Positions 10,860-21,660 of a stretch of 64,000 nt of DNA are shown one piece after another. The translations under genes were made by a program, and so were the position numbers. Numbering within the stretch: position 1 is the stretch's first letter; the number at the start of each line of letters is the position of its first letter. Under the pieces are notes generated by a model that had not been told where the DNA came from, ran no database searches, and was given only the letters and a program-made list of their open reading frames with translations. The DNA comes from Cunninghamia lanceolata (taxonomy: Eukaryota; Streptophyta; Pinopsida; Cupressales; Cupressaceae): contig BSBN01000860.1 of the NCBI GenBank assembly GCA_027924645.1, positions 2,976,001 through 3,040,000 of the forward strand. The letters are read 5' to 3'.

Positions 10860-11589
10860 TGTACATGCACTTTTCTCATTATTTTTGGATCTATTTTGAT
10901 ATGTTTATTTCAAATGTAATGATTAGTGTATAAGTGGCATGTTATTGCGTAAAAGTTGGTAATTGATCTGAACTTTACTTGAACTTGACTTCACATATCT
11001 CAAAGATCTGGATTCAATCTATATATTCTTCATTCCCTAACTTGAGTCCAATCCATTGGTGTAGTTCTAAACATGGTTTAGAGCCATAATTGTAGTTTTG
11101 ACCCCCAAATTTTCAAGATGGGTCCAAGCAGACTCAATCCTAAATAGTTGTTACTTATTGACTTGAATGTAAAATGTTCAATTTGCATGCTAGGGTGTTT
11201 TATGAAAGGACAAACCCTAATTATTTTAGAAATCTATTCATCCACTTCTAATTTCTCCTAGTCATTCATTGCATCATTACATTTGAGAGCATGCATCAGA
11301 ATCTGAGGTCACTAGGACAACATAGGAATTTGCATGGCCACTTGAAGTGTCTTCAAAAATTGTTCAAAACCATTAAATTGGCTCAAGAGTTTGATTGAGG
11401 CAAAAGGAGGGGAGAAAGTTGCTTCCCACACCAAGCACAACAAACTATTCTAATGTCTCTCAACACCACTAAGCCTAGATAACAGAGGTGAGCAAATCCC
11501 TAAAGATCAAAAGTGCAAAGGTCATTTCCATAGCAAAAGGTAAGAACTACAGATTCAAGATCAAAACTACAAGTGTGAGGATCGCTTTC
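10860..11589 (+). repeat. Left part of an old gypsy-type LTR, split by the 11590-18672 element
   Basis: Ordered similarity to the LTRs at 44799-45660 and 50972-51850: GTAGTTTTGACCCCCAAATT (about 11092), the GAGAGCATGCATC block (compare GAGAGCATCATAAT at 51415) and the CATTAAATTGGCTCAAGAG / GTTTGATTGAGG block (compare 51510-51540). The match breaks exactly where the next element begins and resumes after it. It is strongly diverged, so it is an old copy. Confidence 0.5.
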
Positions 11590-12793
11590 TGATGCAGAGT
11601 ACACAATGGAAACCGTTCACTTATCCACTTTTAGACCCCTTTGAACCCATCGATCCACACACACAACTCTTACACTATCGGCGAGACCATGTATCATTGG
11701 CCAACCCAAATACTTTTCCTCTGACACACTCCGATCACTTTGATGGCTCCTTCGCTCCACACTCGTCGGTAAGACAGACCACTATCAGCTCAACTTCGAC
11801 CTTATCTTCCGACGTCGCCGCTCTTACTGATAGGCCAATCTACGTAGTCTTTGGTGTGACCACACACTATTGATAAACTCTTTATTTATTTTCCTGATAT
11901 ACCGATGACAATTCTCATCAATGTGACTCTTAACATCGGTGAACGCCTATAACTTCTGACCGATGTGCCGATACATGTTCCCCACTTAGTCTTCCTTTAT
12001 CAGTAAGACCACCCTCTGTCGGTGAAACTTTTCCTGTATGTGCCGATACACTTGGTCACCCCGATCACTCTTCGGGTAGACTAAGACTATCACTCCGAGG
12101 TTCAAATCTCCTACTGACGACCACTGTCTCACCGATGATGCCTTCACAAAACTACAAGTCCTCAAATCGTCTAACTTCCAACCCAGACCCTAGCACATGG
12201 AGATGCTAGGCTCGACTAGCACATGGAGATGCTAGGCTCGACTAGCACATCCCACGCTCAATCCTGACATGGAGCATAAACAAAAAAAAACTGTATAGAC
12301 TGATCCATTCCACCGATTTCAAAGAAATCTCGTCAATGGAATGGCTCAATAATCCATCCGAATGACAAAATAGAAACTAACTATAGTGACACGGTGAAAG
12401 AACACAAAACAAAACAGGATCTTTTATTTACTTTGGGAACTTCTGCACTGAAACAACTCTTCTATCTTCTTACTGTTGTTCTACCACGGATGACCACCCA
12501 ATTACTATGCTACTCTCTTACTCTACTTCTTTCCTGTTCGCTGAACTGTTTATACATGTTCTATTCGTGACAGTTTGCATCGGTGGGAATGCCAACCGTT
12601 CTGCAACTGTCAACCCATTCAGTTACAATGCGTTTGCTCTTCAACTACTAGACAATACGACTTGTCCTAGATTTATTCCACTCGGACTCACACATGGCAC
12701 TAGGCCTTACAATTGGTCACTTGGACCTTATACAACACCAAAACATCAAAATGAACATGAAATTAATTAAAGTATCTAGGTGCCCCTGCACCA
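11590..12793 (-). repeat. 3' LTR (left copy) of gypsy element 1, 1204 bp
   Basis: On the minus strand it starts TGGTGCAGGGGCACC and ends CTCTGCATCA. It has a TATAAA box at 12549-12554 (minus), about 240 bases from its start. It carries an extra copy of a 26-bp repeat at 12190-12241, which accounts for nearly all of the length difference from the other LTR. Confidence 0.93.
12190..12250. repeat. 26-bp tandem repeat inside the left LTR
   Basis: CTAGCACATGGAGATGCTAG followed by GCTCGA is repeated with starts at 12190 and 12216, and a third partial copy at 12242. The right LTR has a single copy plus the partial one. The expansion therefore arose in one LTR after insertion, or was lost from the other. 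Confidence 0.9.
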
Positions 12794-12819
12794 TACTCTC
12801 AGGGTTAACAGAACTCAAG

Positions 12820-13189
12820 TCCCTTGAGGAACCAGGTTTGAAATGGAAACCCCATGTTTGATGATGTCCTCACTCATCCAAGTTGGATCCTCATTAGGTA
12901 AACCACGCCATTTGACCAGATATTGCTTGTAGGTCTTATGTCGAGTCTTCTTCTAAACCTTTGTGTCCAAAATACATTCCAGCTGTATTGGTTGACTCGA
13001 TGGAAGATCAGAAATCCATTCTGCATCCCCTACTTTTGTCACATCTGAACCAACAACATTGTCTCCTCTGAATGGAAACAGGTCAGACACATTGAAAATG
13101 GGTGATATTCCTAAACCCGGAGGAAGTTCAATCTCGTAGGCATTAGGCCCAAAATTGTGAACAATCTTGCATGGACAAATCTTTTTCAT
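12820..13189 (-). pseudogene. Integrase C-terminus and chromodomain of gypsy element 1
   Basis: 13189-12953 encodes the segment just downstream of the integrase core: a NAYEIELPPG.GISPIFNVSDL motif, typical of the SH3-like C-terminal integrase region of chromoviruses. After an in-frame TAG the same frame continues with QYLVKWRGLP and EDPTWM, the aromatic-cage strand and Trp of a chromodomain, ending at a stop near 12822. In this family the chromodomain is thought to bind histone marks and steer insertion into heterochromatin. The TAG would remove it from the protein. Confidence 0.85.
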
Positions 13190-13204
13190 AAGAAGTTTCG
13201 TGGG

Positions 13205-14413
13205 CTACCCTTTTGGAAGTCTCTCCTTCTTCAGATATGCCATTATCAGATCTCCCACTTTGTATTGGACATCCCTTTTTCTCTGACCAGCTTTCTCTTT
13301 ATACTTCCTTGTGTTCTTTTCGATAGTTTCTCTTATAGCATCATGGATATCCTTCATGCTAACTGCAAAATCTTCTCCTTGTGCACTCCTTTTCTCCATG
13401 TTCTGGAGATCCCTAAGCTCCAAAATTTCCCTTGGGTGAATCCCATATACAACTTCAAAAGGACTCTTTCCGATGCTCTGGTTGACAAAGTCATTATATG
13501 CAAATTCTGCTTGTGGAATGACCATATCCCATGCTTCTCCATGTTGTTTAGTCAAACACCTCAAAAGATTACCCAGTGATCTATTCACCACCTCAGTTTG
13601 TCCATTCGTCTGAGGGTGATAAGCTGACGTGAAAGATAATTGAGTGCCTAATTTCTTCCACAATGTGTGCCAAAAATGTCCCACAAACTTGGGATCTCTG
13701 TCAGTGACAATATTCAATGGAAAACCATGAATTCGAACAATCTCCTTAAAGAATAGACCAGCAATGTGTGAAGCATCATTGGTACATTTGCATGGCACAA
13801 AATGAGCCATTTTACTGAAACTATCAACTACAACAAATACACTGTCAAAACCTCTTTGAGTCCGGGGAAGACCCAAAACAAAATCCATACTGATGCACTC
13901 CCATGGCCTTTGCAGAATTGGAAGTGGTTGATAGAGACCGGCATTGGATGAAGTTCCTTTTGCCCTCTGACAAATGCTACAAGTTTTTACAAATTTCCTG
14001 ACATCTGTTTGCATCTTAGGCCAGAAGTAAAGCCTTCTCACTTGTTCCAACGTCTTGTCTAGTCCAAAATGACCTCCAAGACTACCGCAATGTTTCTCTT
14101 TTATGATGTTCTCCCTCATGGAACACCTAGGTACACACAGTTGGCTGCCTTTGAATAGTAGCCCTTGCTGTAACAAATATTCAGAAAAATCAGAATGATA
14201 GGAATCTAAAAATTGTGAACAAACTGCATATATCTCCTTGAAGTCCTCATCATCCTGGTACATATTCTTGAGAGAATCCACTCCCACACTTTGCAACTGG
14301 ATTTCCTGTATAGTGCACACTCTTCTGCTCAGAGCATCTGCCACCTTGTTGGCTTGTCCCTTCTTATGTTTGATGGAAAAAGTGTATGCCTGGAGTTGCT
14401 CAACCCACTTCAT
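13205..14413 (-). pseudogene. RNase H tail and integrase of gypsy element 1 (402-aa open segment)
   Basis: Residues 1-31 finish RNase H (KGQANKVADALSRR). The zinc-binding domain is His108, His115, Cys145, Cys148. The catalytic core shows Asp177 ([12 protein letters not shown]), Asp238 (IVTDRDPKF) and Glu274 (HPQTNGQTEVVNRS), a DD35E spacing. The C-terminal Lys-rich part leads to the chromodomain section after a break near 13200. Integrase would join linear cDNA to nuclear DNA. The catalytic triad is intact, but a stop separates this segment from the upstream RNase H and the polyprotein is not continuous. Confidence 0.93.
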
Positions 14414-14944
14414 GTGTCAGTGGTTTAACTTCTCCTGTGAATTCAGAAAACTCAGAGCATGGTTGTCAATATAAACAATGAATTCTTTCGGCAAGAGATA
14501 GTGTCTCCATTTTTTCAATGCTTGGACCATTGCATACAATTCTAGATCATATGTGGAATACTTTCTTTTAGAATCATTCAGCTTTTCACTAAAGAAAGCA
14601 ATAGGTCTACCTTCTTAACTCAAGACAACACCAATGGCAAGGTTACTGGCATCACATTCCACAGTAAACAACTTATTAAAATCAGGCAAAACCAAAATGG
14701 GTTTCTCTGCTATTTTATGTTTGAGAATCTCAAAAGACTCATCAGCTGCTTTATTCCAAACAAACTTACATTTATGTCCTCCTTTCATGGTATCCAGAAT
14801 GGGTGCACAAATATGACTGAATCCTCTTATGAATTTCCTATAAAAAGTTGCCAACCCATGAAAGCTTCTTACATCACTTATTGTTTTAGGTGCTGGCCAA
14901 GACAGAATAGCATCTACCTTTTCTAGATCCATTTTCAAATTGCC
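14414..14944 (-). pseudogene. RT connection and RNase H of gypsy element 1
   Basis: 14938-14615 reads VDAILSWPAPKTISDVRSFH, then the FYRKFIRGFS segment and VECDASNLAIGVVLS, whose ECDAS holds the first RNase H acidic residue. A stop follows the GVVLS motif, after which RPIAFFSEKLN, LELYAMVQALKKWRHYLL and a VYIDNHALS segment continue to 14414. A TGA near the end (in LNH-stop-HMKWVEQL) splits it from the integrase segment. It would degrade the RNA strand during reverse transcription. Broken by at least two stops. Confidence 0.85.
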
Positions 14945-15663
14945 CTAGGATATCAAAAATCCAAGGTATGTGAATTCTTCCTTCATCAAGACACTCTTCT
15001 CCATATTGATGATCAGTTTCTCCTCATGCAACTTCTTCAACACCTGTTCCAAATGCTGCAAATGTTCTTCCTTTGTCCTGCTGAAAATCAGAATATCGTC
15101 AAGATAGACAACAACAAATTTGCTAATAAAATCTTTCAATACCTCATTCATTAGATGCATGAAAGTGCTTGGAGCATTGGAAAGTCCAAATGGCATCACC
15201 ACCCACTCATAAAGACCCTCATTAGTCTTAAAGGCTGTCTTCCATTCATCCCCTTGTCTAATCCTTATCTAACGGTATCCACTCTTGAGATCAATTTTAG
15301 AAAAGTACCGAGCTCCTCCCAAACAATCCATGAGGTCCTCTATTCTGGGCATAGGAACCTATATCTGATGGTGATCTTATTGATGGCCCTCGAATCAGTG
15401 CACAACCTCCATTTGTCATCATTCTTGGGAGCTAAAACTATGGGTACAACACATGGACTAAGACTTTTCTTCACCAAGCCCCTATCCAACAGTTCTTGCA
15501 CTTGTTTAGCAATTTCCTCATTCTGAGCAGGTGTCATTTTATAGGCTGGTTTATTTGGCAATGTGGATCCTGGGATGAAGTCAATCTGATGACTTACGTC
15601 TCTCACAAGGGGTAGTGTATTGGGCATATCCTCCACCATGATACTCTTATACTTGTCTAACAA
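14945..15663 (-). pseudogene. Reverse transcriptase of gypsy element 1
   Basis: 15663-15340 carries the N-terminal fingers ([45 protein letters not shown]). 15202-14945 carries the [13 protein letters not shown] motif and the catalytic YLDD at residues 33-36 of that segment. The 15339-15203 section, which should hold the IDLKSGY motif, is out of frame or stopped. RT would copy element RNA inside Gag particles. The catalytic aspartates remain but the chain is broken. Confidence 0.9.
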
Positions 15664-16195
15664 TTCCTATACTTCCTTAGGGACTTTTTTCTTGTTGTTT
15701 TTAGACAAATTAGAATTGCCTTTAGGTTTCAAAATCAAAGCATACCCCTGGGTTCCCTCTTCTTTCAGAGTATGGAGAAACTCTTTCCCACTCACTAACA
15801 TGACACTGGAGCCTACATTCTTGTCTACACCCTCTTCTAGTAAAGGATCCATCTTATACTATCTACCATTCTTGGTGATAACAAAGGAATTGGATTTACC
15901 ATCATGCTGGACTTGTACATCATACTACCAAGGTCTTCCTAACAGTAAATGGCATGCATCCATGGGAATTATATCACACAAAAGTTTATCCCCATATTCC
16001 CCTATCTGAAATTCTACCCAAGCTTGTTCATCAACCAAGACTTGTTGCCCTTTGTTCAGCCAGGACACTTTGTATGGACTAACATGTGGCAATCTTTTCA
16101 AATTCAATTTCTCTACCATTTCTACTGAAACTAAATTTTTAGTTGAGCCAGAATCAACAATTACCTTACACCTTTTGCCGGAAACTTTACACAGA
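15664..16195 (-). pseudogene. Aspartic protease of gypsy element 1
   Basis: The retropepsin active-site motif VIVDSGSTKNLV is at about 16150-16185. It is followed by CDIIPMDACHLLLGRPW (about 15925-15975), the hydrophobic-loop/LGRPW signature of gypsy proteases, then a Lys-rich linker to RT. A stop directly follows LGRPW. It would cut the Gag-Pol polyprotein. Confidence 0.85.
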
Positions 16196-16344
16196 GTTCT
16201 AAATAGTGTCTTCCTTTGGGGTGGTTCCTTGTTCTATGGCACTTTTAGTATTGTTCTTCTCATCATGAGATTCTCTCCATCTTGTGTTGGAGCTGCGCTT
16301 CCCATAGGTGAAGTCACACTCTAACAATCTTCTTCTTGAATCAG

Positions 16345-17397
16345 CTAGCTCCTTCTCTCTCCTGCATGAGAGCTTGAGGCTTTCTCCGGACACTTGCTTG
16401 CTGTGTGCCCAATTTGGTTGCAACTATAACATCTTCTCGTGAAGACATTAGGACCTCTACCTGGTCCACCAAATCTGCCTCTTCCATTGGGTTTCCTTCC
16501 TCTAAAACCCCCTCTGGAACCAGATTCTCCACTATGTTCTTGTTGACTAGACTCCCCTAGATTTTTCTGGAGCTGGTTTCTACCACCGAAATTATTTCTG
16601 CCTCTAAAATTCCTTCCACCTCCACCTCTATTCTGTTGTTCTCCTTTTCTTTTCAATTCCTCTTCTACTCTCAATGCCACCTGAAAGCTCTTGTCCATTG
16701 TTTTAGGTGTCAGAATGGTAATTTCATCTTGAATACTATATTTCAGGCCATTAATATACCTGGCAACTCTTCCCTTTTCATCCTCAGCAAGTCCACACCT
16801 TAGAGACAATTTCCTCTATATAGGTGGATACATCCATATCCTTCTGTCTGAGATTCTACATTTTCCTGTATATTTGCACTTCATAATTTGCGGGTAGGAA
16901 CTAAGCCTTGATCCTCTCTACCATCTGACTCTAGGATGAGATCATGCTCTTGCCACTCTTCACCCTTTCTCCCTGGGTGTAGTTCCACCACGTGAGTGCA
17001 GCACCTTTCAATTTCGTCTTTGCAAACTTGACTCGTTTATTCTCTGGTACCTCCTTGTACTCGAAGTAATTGTTCAAAGCCTCGACCCATTCGATGACTT
17101 CATCTGTGCCCATCTTTTCGCTGAACATCAAAATCTCCATTTTTGATTCAGATGACTCCTTACCGAGTGTCCTTATGGCCTCCAGAAATTGTTTCTGGTC
17201 TACAGATATATCTGCCTGTTCTGGGGTTGTTTTCTCTTCCCCATCTTCTTCTTCTTCACCAGACTCCTTGTCTGATTTCCTGCCTTTTCTCAAGGTCTTC
17301 AACTCAGCCTGGAGTGCTTCCCTGACCCCAGCTTTAATTTCTCGTCCATTTCCTGAAATTTCTTGGCCACTTCAGTGGTCATTCCTTTTGGAGGCAT
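16345..17397 (-). pseudogene. Gag of gypsy element 1
   Basis: Begins at the ATG at 17397 (MPPKGMTTEVAKKFQEMDEK), about 100 bases inside the PBS. An acidic stretch follows (SGEEEEDGEEKT), then the retrotransposon Gag domain with EWVEALNNYFEYKEVP and LKGAALTWWNYTQ. A frameshift and stops occur around 16810-16930. The 16809-16345 segment continues with an Arg/Gly-rich region and a CCHC knuckle CYSCNQIGHTASKC. It would form the particle shell. Confidence 0.88.
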
Positions 17398-17477
17398 GGA
17401 ACCGGCCTCTCCTTCACTCTCTCTGTCTGACACAAACATTCACAGAACTTTCAGAGCACGTCACACATAGAACGTCC

Positions 17478-17492
17478 AAAGATCTGATACTA
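17478..17492 (-). other. Primer-binding site of gypsy element 1
   Basis: On the minus strand TAGTATCAGATC lies a few bases inside the 5' LTR, a degraded match to the iMet-type TGGTATCAGAGC found intact in the neighbouring elements. Confidence 0.6.
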
Positions 17493-17495
17493 AAA

Positions 17496-18672
17496 TGATG
17501 CAGAGTACATAGTGGAAACCGTTCACTTATCCACTTTTAGACCCCTTTGAACCCATCGATCCACACACACAACTCTTACACTATCAGCGAGACCATGTAT
17601 CATCAGCCAACCCAAATACTTTTCCTCCGACACACTCTGATCACTCCAATGGCTCCTTCGCTCCACACTCGTCGGTAAGACAAACCGCTATTGGTTCAAC
17701 TTCGACCTTGTCTTCCGATGTCGCCACTCTTACTGATAGGCCAATCTACGTAGTCTTTGGTGTGACCACACACTATCGGCAAACTCTTTATTTATCTTCT
17801 CGATATGCTGATGAGAATTCTCATCGGTGTGACTCTTAACATCGGTGAACGCCTATAAATTCTGACCGATGCACCGATACATGTTCCCCACTTAGTCTTC
17901 CTTTATCGGTAAGACCACCCTCTGTTGGCAGAACTTTTCCTGTATGTGTCGATACACTTGGTCACCCCGATCACTCTTCAGGTAGACTAAGACTATCACT
18001 CTAAGGTTCAAATCTCCTGCTAATGACCACTATCTCACCAATGATGCCTTCACAAAACTGCAAGTCCTCAAATCGTCTAACTTCCAACCCAGACCCTAGC
18101 ACATGGAGATGCTAGGCTCAACTAGCACATCCCACGCTCGATCCTGACACAGAGCATAAACAAAAAAAAATGTACAGATTGATCCATTCCACCGATTTTG
18201 AAGAAATCTCATCAATGGAATGGCTCAATAATCCATCTGAATGACAAAATAGAAACTAACTACAGTGACACAGTGAAAGAAGACAAAACAAAACATGATC
18301 TTTTATTTACTTTGGGAACTTCTGCACTGAAACAACTCTTCTATCTTCTTACTGTTGTTCTACCACAGATCACCACCCAATTACTATGCTACTCTCTTAC
18401 TCTACTTCTTTCCTATTCATTGAACTGTTTATACATGTTCTGTTCATGACAGTTTGCATTGGTGGGAATGCCAACTGTTCTGCAACTGTCAACCCATTCA
18501 GTTACAATGTGTTTGCTCTTCAACTACCAGATAATACGACTTGTCCTAGATTTATTCCACTCAGACTCACACATGGCACTAGGCCTTACAATTGGTCACT
18601 TGGACCTTATACAACACCAAAACATCAAAATGAACATGAAATTAATTAAAGTATCTAGGTGCCCCTGCACCA
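17496..18672 (-). repeat. 5' LTR (right copy) of gypsy element 1, 1177 bp
   Basis: Pair of 11590-12793 with TG...CA ends on the minus strand. TATAAA lies at 18428-18433 (minus), 239-244 bases from the LTR start. Confidence 0.93.
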
Positions 18673-18900
18673 CTTTCATAGCTATGGGATTCAACCTAGA
18701 CAAAGCACAAGTCATTTCCTAGACCATCAAATCTTTACTATCACAAATTTGATAGCAAAACCCATAGTTGGATCACAACAAATAACTACACTAAAATATC
18801 TCCACATCACAAACAAAGCTAACTACCCTAATCTTCTTTGTCAATTTTGAAAAGCATGTTTGGGTAGTGTTACTATCTTAGCTCTTTAGGTCAGGGTAAT
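18673..18900 (+). repeat. Right part of the old gypsy-type LTR split by element 1
   Basis: CTTTCATAGCTATGGGATTCAACCTAG continues the alignment broken at 11589 and resembles TTCCATAGGTGTAGATCTAAACCATAG near 51721. This supports insertion of element 1 into a pre-existing LTR. Similarity fades after about 18720. Confidence 0.4.
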
Positions 18901-18949
18901 CTAATTCTATTTGCTCATTATATTTAACCTTGGTTTAATTTTGAAAAGA

Positions 18950-19023
18950 ACAATTTTATTTCTTTTCATTTTGGTGAGCATGACATGAAATCAACAATTT
19001 TATTTCTTTTCATTTTGGTGAGC
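18950..19023. repeat. Short direct duplication (30 bp, period 44)
   Basis: ACAATTTTATTTCTTTTCAT plus TTTGGTGAGC occurs at 18950-18979 and again at 18994-19023. Confidence 0.9.
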
Positions 19024-20260
19024 TTAGAGTGATTAGAACATAAGTAGTTTATGTGTCTTCATACTATAAAGTACTTCAAGAAGATAAAGGCCTAAAGAAT
19101 GTGTTAGCTCTCAAATCAGTAGTTTCATTCCTCTAGAGTAGACACTCATGCCAAAGTAGGGGACAAGGGTTGAAGGCAAGGAGATAGGACATGTCAACAA
19201 AGAATTGATTGAAATGGGCCAAGTCATAGGGCAAGGCAACCTCTCTTCGTCTTCAAGCTCTATAGAACCTAGGAGGCTAATCCTTGAGGTCTTCTATAGG
19301 ACAATTAAAGAGAAATGGAGAAAATACAACAAGACTTTGATCACCATGCCCTAATGGCAACCATGAACAAGCTAATTAGACCTCACTACAAGTAGACATA
19401 AACAACCATGCATGTGTAAAAATGGATGAAAGACAAGTTCTTATCACTCTTGATGAATCCCCTTTACATATCATACATAGATGCATCTTGTGAACCCACA
19501 CACACAAATATTTGGATCTTTATCATGTTATGGCTCTTGAACAATATGTATTGCTAAAGTAGTGAGTTGTAGGACTAAGTAGGACTTTATATGAACAATT
19601 CTCTAAATATCTTATTCAAATGCAAACTCCCTTAGGATATGACAAAAGTTGCAATGCTAGATTGTGCACATAAGAAGATTAGTAACTATACTACAACTAA
19701 GAGGAAAGGTGTTTCTTGACTAATCTTAAGAATGGAATGGGTGGAGAGGGGAAACACTATAGACTAGTTAGTGCCTTGATCTTGTGGGAAATGGTGGACC
19801 CCCCCAAATTTCTTGCTCTCTAGTCCAAAAACCCTGAAAAATGGCTAAGTCTGAGACTAAATGTCTAAAACCCTAAACCCTTAGCCTTGAATTCCAAGCT
19901 TGCATTCTAATTTCACATTGACCTGTTATAGGCGGTTATCAGTTTTTAAGTCATAACCTTATGTCATTTGTCTCATCCAAAACCGACCCTTTAGGCCTAG
20001 TGACCGACTCCGCCAGCATCCTAAATATTTCTTAAGTTCAAAAGATATATCTTTAAGACAGATCGATGGTTATCACAGCATCGTGGACTCCAGATCTATT
20101 AGATCTATCAGAGCCGCACTGATGCACTGGTTGTAGATTTCCAAATAGGTGGGTCCTAGGTCTCATCAGTCAGGAGCATTAAGTGGATCATGGGAGCGTA
20201 CTGCAGGAAGATGCTAGAGTGAAGGATTAGCGCACCAACACGAGCACGATAGTGTGGGTT
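19024..20260. other. No feature seen
   Basis: 1.2 kb with no supportable gene or element terminus. Confidence 0.5.
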
Positions 20261-21221
20261 TGATGAGGGTGGACTCCACCCAAAAAAAACATACAACAAC
20301 AATTTATAGACTTCAAATAGACAAGAACAAGATCTCAGGAAAGATTAGTTAAACAATATGCAAACTGATTTAGAGTTTCTTCATTAAACTTGCCTGTAAA
20401 AGGCTACAAACCTAAAATACAATTTCGAAGGTCATATGCCCACTTATTATAGCAATATGGATTGTCTTACAATAGAAATATATGACTTACAGAGCCTTCT
20501 GATATCTATCTAACCTCCTGATTCGCATGAACAGGACTTGCCAATCACTTCCTCCCCCTACTGCCTCCGGAACTATCCCAAGATAGGATTTAAATACACG
20601 TCAGAACTAGTTAGTGTGATTTCCCCAATGTCAGCTTGCTTTGTAATGTGTAATTCCCATTTGGGCACCAAAATGAACCCAGTTGCCCTTTTCCCACCCA
20701 CGAAAGAATTTTCAAATTTTCAAATTTGGTAGCACAACTTCCAAGAACCATAACTTTTTATCCAAGTGTTTGATTGGCAAACTGTTTGAAGCATTGGAAA
20801 GCTCATCAAGTGAACTACGATGCTAAAAGTTCATAAATGGATTTTCATAAAATTTTTGGGGCATTATGGGATGTTTAAGTACCTTAAATATGATTTTAAA
20901 ACTTTTCTAAGGACCTCACAAAATTGAAACTTTAATATCTTGAAATCCAAATATGATCTTGAGCTGAAATTTACCAAGAATGCTTATTTGACTATTCCAA
21001 AGCTTTGGGGAAATTTTCAGGCTCAACTGCTTCTCTAATGTAGAATTACTAAAAATAGTAAGTTCTAGTATTCTTAGCCTTGTTGGAAACTTTGAAGGTT
21101 TTGAATCATTATACAAGCAAATGGGTATCTGAAAACACAAAAATTGAAAATAAAAGAAAAAAATCATCATTTTTTTGGGTGATGCAAGATTGCCCTTACA
21201 CCACTGAATGCTCCTACATCA
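20261..21221 (-). repeat. 3' LTR (left copy) of gypsy element 2, 961 bp
   Basis: On the minus strand it starts TGATGTAGGAGC and ends CCACCCTCATCA. A TATA-like TATTTAAA is at 20589-20596. About 9% different from the right copy over the first 270 bases compared. Confidence 0.92.
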
Positions 21222-21289
21222 AACACCTGGGGTTATTTGAGAAGTGACCTTATCACATCTCAAGTGTTTGAGGAAAACCCAACGGTCAA

Positions 21290-21660
21290 CCTCTACCTTA
21301 GACAACAGGAAGAATCTTCAACAGGTCTTCCTTTCCACTTCACCAGATATTCTTCATATTGCCTATTTCAAGTACTCCTTCCCACATGACTATCCAAGAT
21401 CTCTTATATCTCTTCCTTTGGAGTAGATGCCAAAATATCCCACTATTCTTCTATTGGTACATCCTCTGTTCCACCTTCATGATATTTTGTTAAATCAACA
21501 ATGTTGAACATAGGGGAAATGTTGATCCCACTCGGCAACTCTACCTCATATGCATTTCCTGAATCATGCTTATTCAGGATTCTGCATGGTCCAAATTTCT
21601 TCATTTTCAACTTCTTATATGTTCCAACTGAAAACCTCTCTTTTCTCAAGTGAACCATGA
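21290..21660 (-). pseudogene. Integrase C-terminus and chromodomain of gypsy element 2
   Basis: 21658-21443 includes KFGPCRILNKHDSGNAYEVE and ISPMFNIVDLTKYH. Two stops later the frame gives QYEEYLVKWKGRPVEDSS at about 21318-21372, the core of a chromodomain. The Trp expected after the acidic residues is replaced. Same role as in element 1; degraded. Confidence 0.8.

Larger units (their letters stand above)
11590..18672 (-). mobile_element. Complete Ty3/gypsy chromovirus-type retrotransposon (7083 bp) with 5-bp target-site duplication
   Basis: Bounded by LTRs 11590-12793 and 17496-18672, and flanked by CTTTC on both sides (11585-11589 and 18673-18677). Read on the minus strand the order is LTR, PBS, Gag with CCHC knuckle, protease, RT, RNase H, integrase, chromodomain, LTR. 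Pol order with RT before integrase defines Ty3/gypsy, and a C-terminal chromodomain places it among chromoviruses. Every coding section carries stops or frameshifts, so it is dead. The LTRs differ by about 8% in the stretch I compared, nearly all transitions. Confidence 0.95.
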
